Made by a program: the position numbers and the translations under genes. The notes beneath the pieces were generated by a model that saw only the letters and a program-made list of their open reading frames with translations, searched no databases and had not been told where the DNA came from. Source: Polyangiaceae bacterium (GTDB lineage Bacteria; Myxococcota_A; Polyangia; Polyangiales; Polyangiaceae). Taken from it: a DNA stretch of 64,000 nucleotides. The stretch covers positions 124,001 through 188,000 of the forward strand of contig JAHBVX010000009.1 of NCBI GenBank assembly GCA_019637295.1, in the 5' to 3' direction. Of this stretch, positions 45,310 to 54,389 are shown one piece after another (position 1 is the stretch's first letter; every line of letters begins with the position of its first letter).

Positions 45310-45495
45310 TCAGCGCCGGCCCTTGAAGCCCATCATGTCTTGGACCACGGCCTCGCTCGCCTCGGCGATCTCGTCCTTCTCGCGCGCTTCGTCCGCGCAC
45401 TCCTCGCACAGCTTCTTCTTCTTTCCGGCGACGGTGACGGTGACCACCTCATCGACCTCTTCTCCACAACCTTTGCAGATGGGCATGGCACTCAC
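45310..45495 (-). CDS. Small zinc-ribbon protein
   Basis: A 61-residue protein with two CxxC pairs (ICKGCGEEV and LCEECADEA) forming a zinc ribbon, then an acidic helix ending MMGFKGRR. No named family. It overlaps the upstream lipoprotein gene by 4 nt and lies 22 bases before the kinase gene, so an operon of three is likely (lipoprotein, zinc ribbon, kinase). Confidence 0.75.
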   Translation of the reverse strand: MSAMPICKGCGEEVDEVVTVTVAGKKKKLCEECADEAREKDEIAEASEAVVQDMMGFKGRR

Positions 45496-45968
45496 TTCTC
45501 AGAGGTCGCGGCGCTGCGCGCGGCTCGGCCGCAATCGATCGGTGCCAGCTCCTGGCAGGTGCTCTCGCCGGGCGAGGGCGTCCACGAGGCGCTCCGGCAC
45601 TCGCGCTCGAGGATCGGCGGCTTGGCGAGCGGGTCCGCCGAACGATCCTCGACCAGGGTGATCACGCACGTCCCGGCGCGCGGGATGACGAAAGCATCGG
45701 TTCGTATCGTGTCCCCCTCGCCCGTCAGCGTGAAGGACACACCCTGCGCCGGGCGACATGCGGTGAGCGCCGCGTGCAGACACTCGTGGACCTTTTGCAG
45801 GGTGCAGCTCGTATCCCCGTGGGGCGCGCGGGATTGCCCACAGTCTTGCAGGCCGCGGCCGGCTTGCTTCGCCCAATACTGGACCGCATCCGAGGGTGGG
45901 AGCTCGGCGGGCAGGCGCGAGTCCTGGCCGCAGGCCGGGATGAACAGGAGCCAGCAGTACCGTTTCAC
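45492..45968 (-). CDS. Small Cys-containing lipoprotein
   Basis: A 158-residue protein from a GTG at 45968 (VKRYCWLLFIPACGQDS, lipobox Cys). Several further Cys residues occur in pairs (DTSCTLQKVHECLHAALTAC, CVITLVEDRS, RECRSASWTPSPGESTCQEL), likely disulfides. No family recognised. It is first in a set with the zinc-ribbon gene and the kinase gene, so it may be a sensor partner (inference). Confidence 0.6.
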   Translation of the reverse strand: MKRYCWLLFIPACGQDSRLPAELPPSDAVQYWAKQAGRGLQDCGQSRAPHGDTSCTLQKVHECLHAALTACRPAQGVSFTLTGEGDTIRTDAFVIPRAGTCVITLVEDRSADPLAKPPILERECRSASWTPSPGESTCQELAPIDCGRAARSAATSEK

Positions 45969-46076
45969 GTGCGCGAGCTTAGCCCAGCCCGGGCGACGAC
46001 CAAAGGGCAAGTGCGCGGGCGTCCACAGCGCGATAAACCAGCGCAGAGTACGCGATTTACGGGTCTGCCAGTCGAG

Positions 46077-47375
46077 CTAGTCGAACCGGACCACGACGGC
46101 CCGGTGTTGTCCCGCGTCCAGCTTCACCGTCGCGCTTCGGCGGCCCAACTCCGGATGGACGAACGTGACCGACCGAGTGCCGGCGGACACGGGCACGCCG
46201 ATGAGCGGCGTGCTGCCCACCGGGCGCCCGTCGATGACGACGTTCGAGATGGGGATGGAGTTGAGGTTGAGCTTGGCACCAGCGCCCGTGAAGGCCGGTC
46301 GCGCTGGCGCTGGACGTGAGGCGAAGGTCGCCCCCGCCGTCGGCGCCCGCGCGGTCGTCGGTTGCGGAGCAGCCTCGAGCGGCAGGTCGGGCGCGCGCAG
46401 CACGGGGATGCCCTCCGGCGCGGCGGCGGTGCTCGGGGCCGCAGGGGGCGCGTCGTTCGGCAGCGAGAAGTGCAGCGTGGTGCGCTCGCCGTCACGCAGC
46501 TCGAGGGTCCGTACTCCCTTGGCGCCGCTCTTGTCGCTGGTGACGTCGACCTGGTGGGTGCCGGGCAGCAGCGCGATCCGACACGGGGTCACGTCGCAGT
46601 AGGGCAAGCCGTCGACCATGACCCGGGCCTGACGTACCGCCGTGCCGTCGCCCGCGGTGACGCTGACCGCGACCTCCGCCTGCGGCGGCGCGGAGGCAGG
46701 CGCCGCCGAGTGCCAGGTCAAGATGAACGCGAGCGCGCCAAGCGTCGCGCCGACTGCGATTGAGACCGCCCGGGCCGTCGGTGTGAAGCCGAGCCGCGGA
46801 GACGGGGCAGGCGGCATCGAGAACGCGACCGGCGGCGCGCTGGGGCGGGAGGGCTCCGACCGGCGTCGAGCGGGGGCTGGCTGCGGCCGAAGCGGCAGCA
46901 CGCTGTGTTCTCGCGTGATGTCTTCGCGCAGGGGCGCCGCAGAGCGACGCTGCGTGGCTGCGGGCCAGGCAGGCAGCGACGGCGCCCGCGGCGGGGGCAG
47001 GGCGCTGGGAGCTGGCGCTGTGCTGGGGCGTCGCGGAGGCGGCGCGGCGGGCGGTGGCAGCGCTCGCACCGGCGGCAGAGACGGCGGCGGCAGCGAGCGA
47101 ACGACCACCGGCGGTGGGCAGGGCGGAGGCAGGGCAGAGCGAGGCGGGAAGCTGTCCGCCTCGGTGATTTCGTCATCGCGGGAGCGGACGACCGGCGGGG
47201 GCTGCTCCACCAACAGCTCGGCATCCAGCTCGACCAGGCTGGGTTCGTCGTCCGCGACCACCTCCAGCTCGATTTGGAGCTCGGTGACCGTGTCCTCGCG
47301 AGCCGCGGACACGCGGGGTGCGAAGACGTCGGGCCCGCCAGTTTCGAGGAACGGATTCAGCGCCGATCGGTTCAT
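46077..47375 (-). CDS. PEGA-domain protein with Pro-rich N-terminus
   Basis: A 432-residue protein. The first 200 residues are acidic then strongly Pro-rich (ALPPPCPPPVVVRSLPPPSL). A TM segment lies near 206-222 (AVSIAVGATLGALAFILTWH). A PEGA domain follows (SVTAGDGTAVRQARVMVDGL, PYCDVTPCRIALLPGTHQVD, GVRTLELRDGERTTLHFSLP) and a second beta module at the C-terminus (NSIPISNVVIDGRPVGSTPL, GVPVSAGTRSVTFVHPELGR). PEGA domains are common S-layer or surface-linked modules next to kinases. It is divergent from the 47565 gene. Confidence 0.8.
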   Translation of the reverse strand: MNRSALNPFLETGGPDVFAPRVSAAREDTVTELQIELEVVADDEPSLVELDAELLVEQPPPVVRSRDDEITEADSFPPRSALPPPCPPPVVVRSLPPPSLPPVRALPPPAAPPPRRPSTAPAPSALPPPRAPSLPAWPAATQRRSAAPLREDITREHSVLPLRPQPAPARRRSEPSRPSAPPVAFSMPPAPSPRLGFTPTARAVSIAVGATLGALAFILTWHSAAPASAPPQAEVAVSVTAGDGTAVRQARVMVDGLPYCDVTPCRIALLPGTHQVDVTSDKSGAKGVRTLELRDGERTTLHFSLPNDAPPAAPSTAAAPEGIPVLRAPDLPLEAAPQPTTARAPTAGATFASRPAPARPAFTGAGAKLNLNSIPISNVVIDGRPVGSTPLIGVPVSAGTRSVTFVHPELGRRSATVKLDAGQHRAVVVRFD

Positions 47376-47564
47376 GGCAGCACCGCTCCAAAGCAAGTCG
47401 CGGACCAGCTACCAAGAGCCCGAAATGGGCCGGGGTCGGGGGGTCGGGCGTCCGGCCCGTCCGGAATCCCACCGGGGTAGCCGGACCCTCCGTCCGGACG
47501 CGGCCGCAGGGGGCGTTACGAGGGAAGCCAAAGTGTCCTATCCTGGACGGGAGGACCTGGGGCA
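47376..47564. promoter_or_regulatory. Divergent spacer between the PEGA gene and the ABC-linked operon
   Basis: A 189-base spacer that should hold both promoters. No clear consensus elements were recognised. Confidence 0.35.
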
Positions 47565-48263
47565 ATGAACGAACAGGCCGAGTTCCCGGCACCCGAGCCG
47601 ACCGATCCCGAGGACGTCGTGTGGGCCCTGCAAACCGCCCAGACGATGTGGGAGCGTCGCGATCTGCGCGAGGCCGTGCGCTGGCTCCGGCGCGCCGCGG
47701 AGTCCGCCTCCGATGCGGGCAACGATTTGCGCGCGCTGGCGCTGGCACGGGCTGCCGCCGATCTCACCCAGGCCCACCAGCTGTCGGTCACCGTCCCACC
47801 GCCGGGTCACACCGACAGCATCCCGCCGACTGACGACGCGCTCATGGGCGAGAGCGACATGACCATCCCCGAGGGGATCCCCGCGGCCGCGTTGCGCTCC
47901 TCGCCGCGCGCCGCGCCGCCGCCGCTTCGCCGGCCGGCCGCGCAGGAACCGACGCCTTCGTCGCCACCCCCACCGCCGTCGCGCAGCGCCCCGTCCGCGT
48001 CTGCCGTGCCCGCGCCGGCGCAGTCATCCCCGAGCGTCAGCCCTCCCGCCTCGTCGCCGCTGCGCTCGTCGCCGTCGGTGGCGCCCGGGCCCAACCTGCG
48101 GCCACGGCACACCTGGCGCGTCGCGGTCGAGCCTTCGGGAGAAGAGCGTGGCGGTCTCTGGGTGAAGGCGCTCGCGGACGGTGAGCCCGTGCCCGACGGC
48201 ATGCACGAGGCCCTGCTGACGGCGCTCGAGCCCGGCGCCCACGTGCTGTCCAAGAAGCGCTGA
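47565..48263 (+). CDS. Pro-rich protein of unknown function, upstream of NatAB genes
   Basis: A 232-residue protein. The N-terminus (VVWALQTAQTMWERRDLREA, VRWLRRAAESASDAGNDLRA) is helical and TPR-like. The middle is Pro/Ser-rich. The C-terminus (RPRHTWRVAVEPSGEERGGL, DGMHEALLTALEPGAHVLSK) is a small folded unit. No signal peptide. It is 6 bases upstream of the ABC ATPase gene, so it is probably part of that transporter operon, perhaps as a regulator. Confidence 0.65.
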   Translation: MNEQAEFPAPEPTDPEDVVWALQTAQTMWERRDLREAVRWLRRAAESASDAGNDLRALALARAAADLTQAHQLSVTVPPPGHTDSIPPTDDALMGESDMTIPEGIPAAALRSSPRAAPPPLRRPAAQEPTPSSPPPPPSRSAPSASAVPAPAQSSPSVSPPASSPLRSSPSVAPGPNLRPRHTWRVAVEPSGEERGGLWVKALADGEPVPDGMHEALLTALEPGAHVLSKKR

Positions 48264-48269
48264 CGCCGG

Positions 48270-49169
48270 ATGAGCGTCGTCGAGCTCGAGGACGTGCGCA
48301 AGAGCTACGGAGACAAGGTGGCTCTCGAAGGGTTGTCGGTGCGCGTCGAGCGCGGCGCCGTGTTCGGGCTGCTCGGCCCCAACGGTGCTGGCAAGACGAC
48401 AGCGCTTCGCATCATCATGGACATCGTGCGCGCGGATCAGGGTCGTGTGCTGCTGTTCGGGCGGCCCCTGGCCCGCGAGCTGCTCGATCGGGTGGGCTAC
48501 CTGCCCGAAGAACGGGGTCTGTACACCAAGCACCGTGTGCTCGACGTGATGACGTATCTCGGCGCGCTCCGGGGGCTGAGGGACGGCGAAGTGCGCGCGA
48601 GGGCCCGGCTCTGGCTGGACCGGGTGGGCCTCCGCGACGTGGAGCAACTTCCCGTCGAGAAGCTCAGCAAGGGGATGAGCCAGAAGGTGCAGATCGCCGC
48701 GACGCTCCAGGCCGAGCCCGAGATCTGCATCTTGGACGAACCCTTCTCCGGCCTCGACCCGGTCAACGGCGCGCTGATCCGCTCGCTGATTCAATCGCTC
48801 CGCAGCTCCGGGCAGACGGTGATCCTGTCCACGCACCAGATGGCGATGGTCGAGACTCTGTGCGACAGCGTCGCGCTGTTGTCGCGCGGCAAGCTGGTGG
48901 AGAGCGGGACCATGGCAGAGGTCCGCCGCCGCCACACGGCGCCGGAGGTCCGGGTGCAACACACCGGCCCGCTGCCGGACGTCGAGGGCGTGGCAGCTCG
49001 CGAAACCCTCGCCGACGGCTGCCTGCGACTGACGCTCACGGACGAGGCCTCTCGCGTCCTCGGGCGCCTGATCCATGCCGGCGCGCAAATCACGCGCTTC
49101 GAGCCGGCGCTGGCCTCGATGGAGGACATCTTCATCCGCGTCGTGGGAGACGAGGAGATGCCGCGGTGA
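48270..49169 (+). CDS. ABC transporter ATPase, NatA-like
   Basis: A 299-residue ATP-binding subunit. Walker A is LLGPNGAGKTTALRIIMDIV, the Q-loop region follows in GYLPEERGLY, the signature is LSKGMSQKVQIAATLQAEPE, Walker B is ICILDEPFSGLDPVNGALIR and the H-loop is STHQMAMVE. A C-terminal DUF4162-like domain is present. The family (NatA, with permease NatB) exports Na+ or other small molecules. Its TGA overlaps the permease GTG by 4 nt. Confidence 0.92.
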   Translation: MSVVELEDVRKSYGDKVALEGLSVRVERGAVFGLLGPNGAGKTTALRIIMDIVRADQGRVLLFGRPLARELLDRVGYLPEERGLYTKHRVLDVMTYLGALRGLRDGEVRARARLWLDRVGLRDVEQLPVEKLSKGMSQKVQIAATLQAEPEICILDEPFSGLDPVNGALIRSLIQSLRSSGQTVILSTHQMAMVETLCDSVALLSRGKLVESGTMAEVRRRHTAPEVRVQHTGPLPDVEGVAARETLADGCLRLTLTDEASRVLGRLIHAGAQITRFEPALASMEDIFIRVVGDEEMPR

Positions 49170-50416
49170 GGTGGCACAAGGTCCGCGTGATCGCCCGCTT
49201 CGAGTTGGTCACCACGGTGCGACGGCTCGGCTACCTGGTGATCACCCTCGGTATGCCGCTCTTCACGTTGCTCTACGCGTCACTCGCGCTGGTACCGACC
49301 TACCTGGTGGCGCAGCGCGAGTTCGGCGAGAAACACTATGGCATCGTCGACGAGTCGGGGGCGCTGCGCTTGGCGGCCGGGCAGATCGTCAGCGTCGAGC
49401 ACGCGAAGTTCTCCGTGTACGCGAGCGAGGAGCAGGCGCGAGAGGCGTTGCTCCGCGACGAGCGCGTCGCGAGCTACTACGTCGTGGTCGCGGACTACCT
49501 GCACACGGGCATCGTTCATGGCTACACCCGCGGGCGGGCGGCCATCGGGCCTTGGGATGGGCGCGACGATCTAGCCAAGCTCGTCCGCGAGCGGCTGGTC
49601 AGCGCGTCCCTGTCCCCCGAGGCGGCCGAGCGGGTCGTCACCCCGCTGCCGCAGCGACGCGCGTTTCGCGTCGAGAGCGACGGTGCCCGGGTGGCGGAGC
49701 CGCGAGAGGCGGCCTTCGGTCGCCTGGTGCTGCCGGTGGGCTTCGTGTTCTTGCTGTTCACTTCCGTGCTGATGAGCGGCGGCTACCTGCTCTCCGCCAT
49801 GGCCACGGAGAAGGAGAACAAGGTCGTGGACGTGCTCCTGTCGGCGGCCAGCAGCGACGAGATCATGGCGGGAAAGTTGGTCGGGCTCGGCGGCGCGGGT
49901 CTGCTTCAAGTGACCGTCTGGCTGCTGATGACCCTGGCGGTTCGCGGTCTGCTCATGCGCTGGCTATTGCCCTTCGACGTGCGTGTGCCCTGGCAGGCGT
50001 TGGTCATAAGTCCGGTCTTGTTCCTCGCGGCGTACGCGTTCTTGGGTAGCCTCATGCTCGGCACCGGATCCCTCGGGACCAACGTCCGCGAGAGCCATCA
50101 ACTCGGCATGATCTGGGCGCTGCTTGGCACCATCCCGCTGGTGTTCCTGCCCGTCATCTTGGGTGAGCCTCACGGCGCGATCGCGCGGGTGCTCACGTGG
50201 CTGCCGCTGTCCGCTCCGGCGACGTTGGTGTTTCGCCTGTCCCTCGACGCCTCCGGCGTGGCGCTGTGGGAGGTCTGTGGCGCGATCCTGCTCTTGCTGC
50301 TCTCCACCGTGCTGGCGGTGCGCGTCTCGGCGCGTCTGTTTCGCATCGGGCTGCTGCTGGGGCCGACCCGACCTCCGCTGCGCGCACTGTGGCGACAGAC
50401 GCGAAGTCTGCGCTGA
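49166..50416 (+). CDS. ABC-2 type permease, NatB-like
   Basis: A 416-residue permease from a GTG. N-terminal TM (LGYLVITLGMPLFTLLYASL), a large extracytoplasmic domain (residues about 50-180), then TM helices at about 188-210, 242-262, 283-300, 319-340 and 367-390 with the conserved EKENKVVDVLLSAASSDEIM cytoplasmic segment. It pairs with the ATPase just upstream. Na+/H+ or drug export is possible, substrate unknown. Confidence 0.9.
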   Translation: MRWHKVRVIARFELVTTVRRLGYLVITLGMPLFTLLYASLALVPTYLVAQREFGEKHYGIVDESGALRLAAGQIVSVEHAKFSVYASEEQAREALLRDERVASYYVVVADYLHTGIVHGYTRGRAAIGPWDGRDDLAKLVRERLVSASLSPEAAERVVTPLPQRRAFRVESDGARVAEPREAAFGRLVLPVGFVFLLFTSVLMSGGYLLSAMATEKENKVVDVLLSAASSDEIMAGKLVGLGGAGLLQVTVWLLMTLAVRGLLMRWLLPFDVRVPWQALVISPVLFLAAYAFLGSLMLGTGSLGTNVRESHQLGMIWALLGTIPLVFLPVILGEPHGAIARVLTWLPLSAPATLVFRLSLDASGVALWEVCGAILLLLLSTVLAVRVSARLFRIGLLLGPTRPPLRALWRQTRSLR

Positions 50417-50478
50417 GGCGCCACCGCGACGCGCCGCGTTCCGTTCGGGTGACGGTCGCGCTAGGCTCCTGGCGCCGC

Positions 50479-52434
50479 ATGCTTCGCTTACCCCCCGAAG
50501 ACGACCTGCTACGAACCCTGGAAGGGCGCGCGCTGCTCACGCGGGCGCAGCCCGACGTCACCTTCGAGATCGACCGAGCTATCGGCGCCGGCAGCTACGC
50601 CATCGCCTTCCTCGCGGTGCGCCGCGCACCCGGGGGTCAGTCCCCCGCGGTGATCAAGGTCGTGCGCCCCGCCCTGATGCGGCGCTCGGTCGAGATGGCG
50701 ACGCTCACCGCGCACAAGGAGGTCACCGCGCTCAGTCGCCTGAACGAGCGAGTTCCGCCGACGCCCTTCGTCGTGCGCTTGCTGGGCCACGACGAGATCC
50801 ACGTCGAGCAGGGGGGGCTGGAGCTGAGGTTGCCCTGGCTAGCGCTCGAGTATGTGCACGGCGGCGCGGAAGGGACGACCCTCGAGGAGCGCATCGACTT
50901 CAGCGTGGAACAGACCGGCTACGCCTTCGATCGAGACCGCGCGGCGTTGGCGCTCACCTGCCTGGCCACGGGGCTCGAGGCCACGCACGAGGTCGGAGTG
51001 ACGCACCGCGATCTGTCGCCGCACAACGTGTTGTGCTGCGGCTTCGGCAACGGGGAGATCTTCAAGCTGGCCGACTTCGGCATCGCGCGTCCCACGGGCG
51101 GACCGGGCACCTTCGTTGGCCTGCCGGGCGGTACGCCGGGCTACGTAGCACCCGAGCAGGTGCGGCGGGATGGTGAGCAGGCGGGGCCCGAGAGCGACAT
51201 CTTCAGCCTGGCGGCCATCACGTTCAAGATCCTCACGGGTGAAGACCTGTTCCCCTCGAAGTCCACGGTAGACACGGCGCTCTTGGCCCACGAGAAGGCC
51301 CGGCGCAGCATCACCGAGTGTCAGGCGCTGTGCCCGGAGCTGCGCGAGCTGCGCTCGGAGTGCCTGATCATCGATCGCATCTTGGCGCGCGCTACCGCGG
51401 CAGACCCTCGCCATCGTCCGCCGTCGGCCTGGGAGTTCGCCGCTTCGGTGCTGCGCGTGTTGCGGTCGGGGAGCCGCCGCTCGCGTCCGCCGCGCCGCCG
51501 CCTCGAGAGCATCACGGACTACTCCGCGCCGCGCCGATTCGACTGGAGTTGGTACGTGCGGCACTCGCCCGGCGATCGACGCGTGCTGCGCAGCGTGGCC
51601 TGGGACGGCGACGGACGCTGCCTGGCCGCGGCCAGTCGGGGGCTATGTTTCTGGAGTGGAACGGCGTGGGCCGAGGCGCCCACCGTGGGCTTTCCGAACC
51701 CCTACGGGGTGCGCTTCGCCGAGCGGGTGGATGCGGGCGTGTACCTGGTGGGAGGGGACGGCGCCACCATCGCCCAGTACTCGCCCGAGGGCTTCTCCAG
51801 CGTTCTGCGGGCCGAGGACAGCAGCGTCGCCTTCACGCACGCGAGCGGAGAGCTGGAAGACCTGGCGGTGCTGGTCGGCGAACGGGCGAGTGGTCCTCCC
51901 TTGCTGTTCGCGCTGACGGCGCGCCGCTGGATGAAACCGGCATCCCTCAGTCGCGCTCGCAACGTGACAGGCATAGCTCGGCTCGAGGACGAACGCTGGT
52001 TGATCAGTGGTCGCTCGCACTCGGGCTCTGGGTTCGCCGCCATCTACTCGCCCCTGATGCTGGAGGTCGAGCGACTCGGTGCGGACGACACGGAACAGTA
52101 CTCGGCGTGCGCCGCACAGCCCGATCGCGAGATGGGCGTCGTGGTGGGCGCGCGGGGCCGCGTGCTGCTCGTGGAGCGCGGCGAGCTGAGGCACCTGCGC
52201 ATCCCGGGGGATCCGGATCTGACCGCCGTCGCGCTAGACGTCACCGGTCGCGTGTGGGCTGCGGCGGCGGGGAGCTTGTGGCTTCATGATCCGACCTCCA
52301 CCACGGCCTGGTCCCGGGTCTGGCACGACGACGCGTGGGTGGTGCCGTTCGCGAGCGTGATGGCCGACGTCGGCCGCGTGATCGCCGCCACGATCGATGG
52401 CGCCATCGTGGAAGGGCGCTGGGAGCCCGCGTAG
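50479..52434 (+). CDS. Ser/Thr protein kinase fused to a propeller-like C-terminal region
   Basis: A 651-residue protein with no TM segment. Kinase: glycine-type loop IGAGSYAIAFLA, ATP-Lys 60 (VIKVV), HRDLSPHNVL (176-185), DFG 199-201, and GTPGYVAPEQVRRDGEQA. From about residue 370, blade-like repeats occur (SVAWDGDGRCLAAASRGLCF, VYLVGGDGATIAQYSPEGFS, GIARLEDERWLISGRSHSGS, MGVVVGARGRVLLVERGELR, AVALDVTGRVWAAAAGSLWL). They look like a beta-propeller, a possible binding or sensory module. It starts 62 bases after the permease gene. Confidence 0.87.
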   Translation: MLRLPPEDDLLRTLEGRALLTRAQPDVTFEIDRAIGAGSYAIAFLAVRRAPGGQSPAVIKVVRPALMRRSVEMATLTAHKEVTALSRLNERVPPTPFVVRLLGHDEIHVEQGGLELRLPWLALEYVHGGAEGTTLEERIDFSVEQTGYAFDRDRAALALTCLATGLEATHEVGVTHRDLSPHNVLCCGFGNGEIFKLADFGIARPTGGPGTFVGLPGGTPGYVAPEQVRRDGEQAGPESDIFSLAAITFKILTGEDLFPSKSTVDTALLAHEKARRSITECQALCPELRELRSECLIIDRILARATAADPRHRPPSAWEFAASVLRVLRSGSRRSRPPRRRLESITDYSAPRRFDWSWYVRHSPGDRRVLRSVAWDGDGRCLAAASRGLCFWSGTAWAEAPTVGFPNPYGVRFAERVDAGVYLVGGDGATIAQYSPEGFSSVLRAEDSSVAFTHASGELEDLAVLVGERASGPPLLFALTARRWMKPASLSRARNVTGIARLEDERWLISGRSHSGSGFAAIYSPLMLEVERLGADDTEQYSACAAQPDREMGVVVGARGRVLLVERGELRHLRIPGDPDLTAVALDVTGRVWAAAAGSLWLHDPTSTTAWSRVWHDDAWVVPFASVMADVGRVIAATIDGAIVEGRWEPA

Positions 52435-52505
52435 CGGGAGTCCCCGGCGCGCAAAAGGTGCACAGTTTTGCCCCCGGCGCGGAAGGTCCGGTAGGGTCCC
52501 CCTCG

Positions 52506-53387
52506 ATGCGGTTTTTTGCCGGAATTCTCGCGGCCACGGCGACCCTGCCGGCGTGCACGACCCCCCCAAACCCTGCTCCCGGCGTTCCGCCCGCTGCGGA
52601 GGACGAGCCGCGTCCCGCGCTGGCCCGCCCGACGCCCGCCCCGCCCGCGCCGACCGCGGCGCGGCCTCGAGTGGCGCCTCCCGCTCCGCCGGAGCTGCCC
52701 CGGCCCCTGCGCTACGTGCTGCCCGTCGACCACGGCGTGCGGGCCGACTCGGGTGGTCGCGGCGGCTTCCTCGCGCCGCGCAGCCACGGGCGGCACAACG
52801 GGCTCGATCTGCTCGCGCCCATCGGCACCCCGGTGCTCGCGCCGTGCAGTGGCCCTGCGCGGTCGGGCAACAACTCGTCGTTCGGCAAGTGGGTGCAGGT
52901 CGTGTGCGAGCTGCCGGGCGAGGTCGTCCGCAGCCCGGCCTACCTGTCGTTCTTCTTCTCGCACCTCGCCAAGATCGACATCGACGCGGCCCAGTCCGTG
53001 GACGCAGGCTCACGCATCGGCGCCGTGGGCAAGACGGGCAACGCGAGCAGCAACAAGATCGCGCCGCATCTGCACCTCGAGGTCGTCGTCCACGACACGC
53101 GCGACAGGGCGCTCGCCGAGTCGCACTCGGGCCGGGATCAGTCGGATACCCAGGCGGCCGACCGCCTGATGAGCGCGCTCGAGTCGCGCTGCTTCGAGCC
53201 CACCGGCTTGGCCAAGAAGGAGGGGAGCGCGCGGCGCGCCCGCCGGACCGATCCATTCCTCTTGCTGTCATGCCTGGGCAGCGGCAAGCCGGGGCTCTCC
53301 ACGCCGCCGCGGGCGCTGCGCTCCGCCAGCGAGGCGTGGAGCGAGCACTACCAAGCGCGCACCTTCGACGTGGATCAGGCTCGCTGA
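52506..53387 (+). CDS. M23-family peptidoglycan endopeptidase lipoprotein
   Basis: A 293-residue lipoprotein (AATATLPACTTPPNPAPG, lipobox Cys 17) with a Pro-rich linker and an M23/LytM domain: HNGLDLLAPIGTPVLAPCSG (HxxxD zinc motif), and HLHLEVVVHD (HxH motif). All the zinc ligands of an active LytM peptidase are present. It cleaves peptide crosslinks of peptidoglycan in relatives. It converges on the FHA gene (5 bases between the stops), so cell-wall processing is its likely role. Confidence 0.9.
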   Translation: MRFFAGILAATATLPACTTPPNPAPGVPPAAEDEPRPALARPTPAPPAPTAARPRVAPPAPPELPRPLRYVLPVDHGVRADSGGRGGFLAPRSHGRHNGLDLLAPIGTPVLAPCSGPARSGNNSSFGKWVQVVCELPGEVVRSPAYLSFFFSHLAKIDIDAAQSVDAGSRIGAVGKTGNASSNKIAPHLHLEVVVHDTRDRALAESHSGRDQSDTQAADRLMSALESRCFEPTGLAKKEGSARRARRTDPFLLLSCLGSGKPGLSTPPRALRSASEAWSEHYQARTFDVDQAR

Positions 53388-53392
53388 GCGGT

Positions 53393-54250
53393 TCAGTGGG
53401 CGCGTCGCCCGCTGACGGTCTGCCCAAGGCGCAGCACGGCTTGGGCGCTGGCACGAGCCTCCGCGTCGTCCGTCTCGTGCAGTCGCGCCGCCCAGGCGTC
53501 GAGCTTGGCGATGTCCGCGGTACGCAGCAGCGCGGCCAAGGACGCGGCCAGCTCCGGGCTGCAGGGCGCGGCCGTGACCCGCAACAGGTCGAGCACGTAC
53601 TCGAGCCACTCGGGTTTGCGCGTCGCCTTCGCCAGTTCCAGGCCATACTGCACGCAAAAGTCCCGCGCGTGCTCCTCGATGGCGGCGCCCTCGAGCGCCT
53701 CCTGTGAGACGTCGACCAGCGTCGTGCGCAGCAGGTCTTCCGCGTCGCTCAGTCGATCCGTGCGCAGCGCTTGATCGACGATGCTGCCCAGGATCTCGAG
53801 GGAACGCGAGCGCAGCGTGGGCTCGTCCTCGTCCGGCGGAACGCTGATGCGTGCGTCCGCTTCGAGTCGCGTCGACGGCGGGATGGGCGTGAGCTCGTCT
53901 TGGGTCTGAACCCGATCCCCGCGCGAGTGAGGGTTTCGAATCGCGATCTCGATCTCGTCTCCGCCGATCGTGATCCAGTCGCCGTCGAACAAGGCGCGCT
54001 GCTCCGTCACCCGCACGCCGTTGACCAGCACGCCGTTGAGGCTGCCCAGGTCGTCGAGCAGCAGCATGCCGCTCTCGACCGTGAGCCGGGCGTGCCGGCG
54101 CGACGCGCGCGAGTCCTCCAGCACGATGTGGCACGAGGCGTCGCGTCCGAGCAGGTACGTGCCGTCCGCCAGCAACAGCTCCTGGTGGCGGAAGCGGATC
54201 CGCACGTGCGTGAGGGCGGGGGCTCCCCGTTGGTCGTGCTCTCGTCCCAT
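53393..54250 (-). CDS. FHA-domain protein
   Basis: A 285-residue protein. The N-terminal FHA domain has LLADGTYLLGRDASCHIVLE, SRASRRHARLTVESGMLLLD and DLGSLNGVLVNGVRV, with the conserved GR, SRRH and N residues that bind phosphothreonine. The rest is helical (LRSRSLEILGSIVDQALRTD, LLRTTLVDVSQEALEGAAIE) and of unknown fold. FHA proteins read kinase output; there are four active kinase genes in the window. It is divergent from the big Cys-rich lipoprotein gene. Confidence 0.92.
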   Translation of the reverse strand: MGREHDQRGAPALTHVRIRFRHQELLLADGTYLLGRDASCHIVLEDSRASRRHARLTVESGMLLLDDLGSLNGVLVNGVRVTEQRALFDGDWITIGGDEIEIAIRNPHSRGDRVQTQDELTPIPPSTRLEADARISVPPDEDEPTLRSRSLEILGSIVDQALRTDRLSDAEDLLRTTLVDVSQEALEGAAIEEHARDFCVQYGLELAKATRKPEWLEYVLDLLRVTAAPCSPELAASLAALLRTADIAKLDAWAARLHETDDAEARASAQAVLRLGQTVSGRRAH

Positions 54251-54389
54251 CCAAACAACCGTGCGACACTCTAACGCGGAGCGTCGCTGGGGACCAACTC
54301 GCCTGCTCGCGGGGGCCTTTGAGGCCACGATCGCGCGCGCTCTCGCTCGACGCTGGACCCGACCTCTGAGACACTCGGGCGAGCCCACC

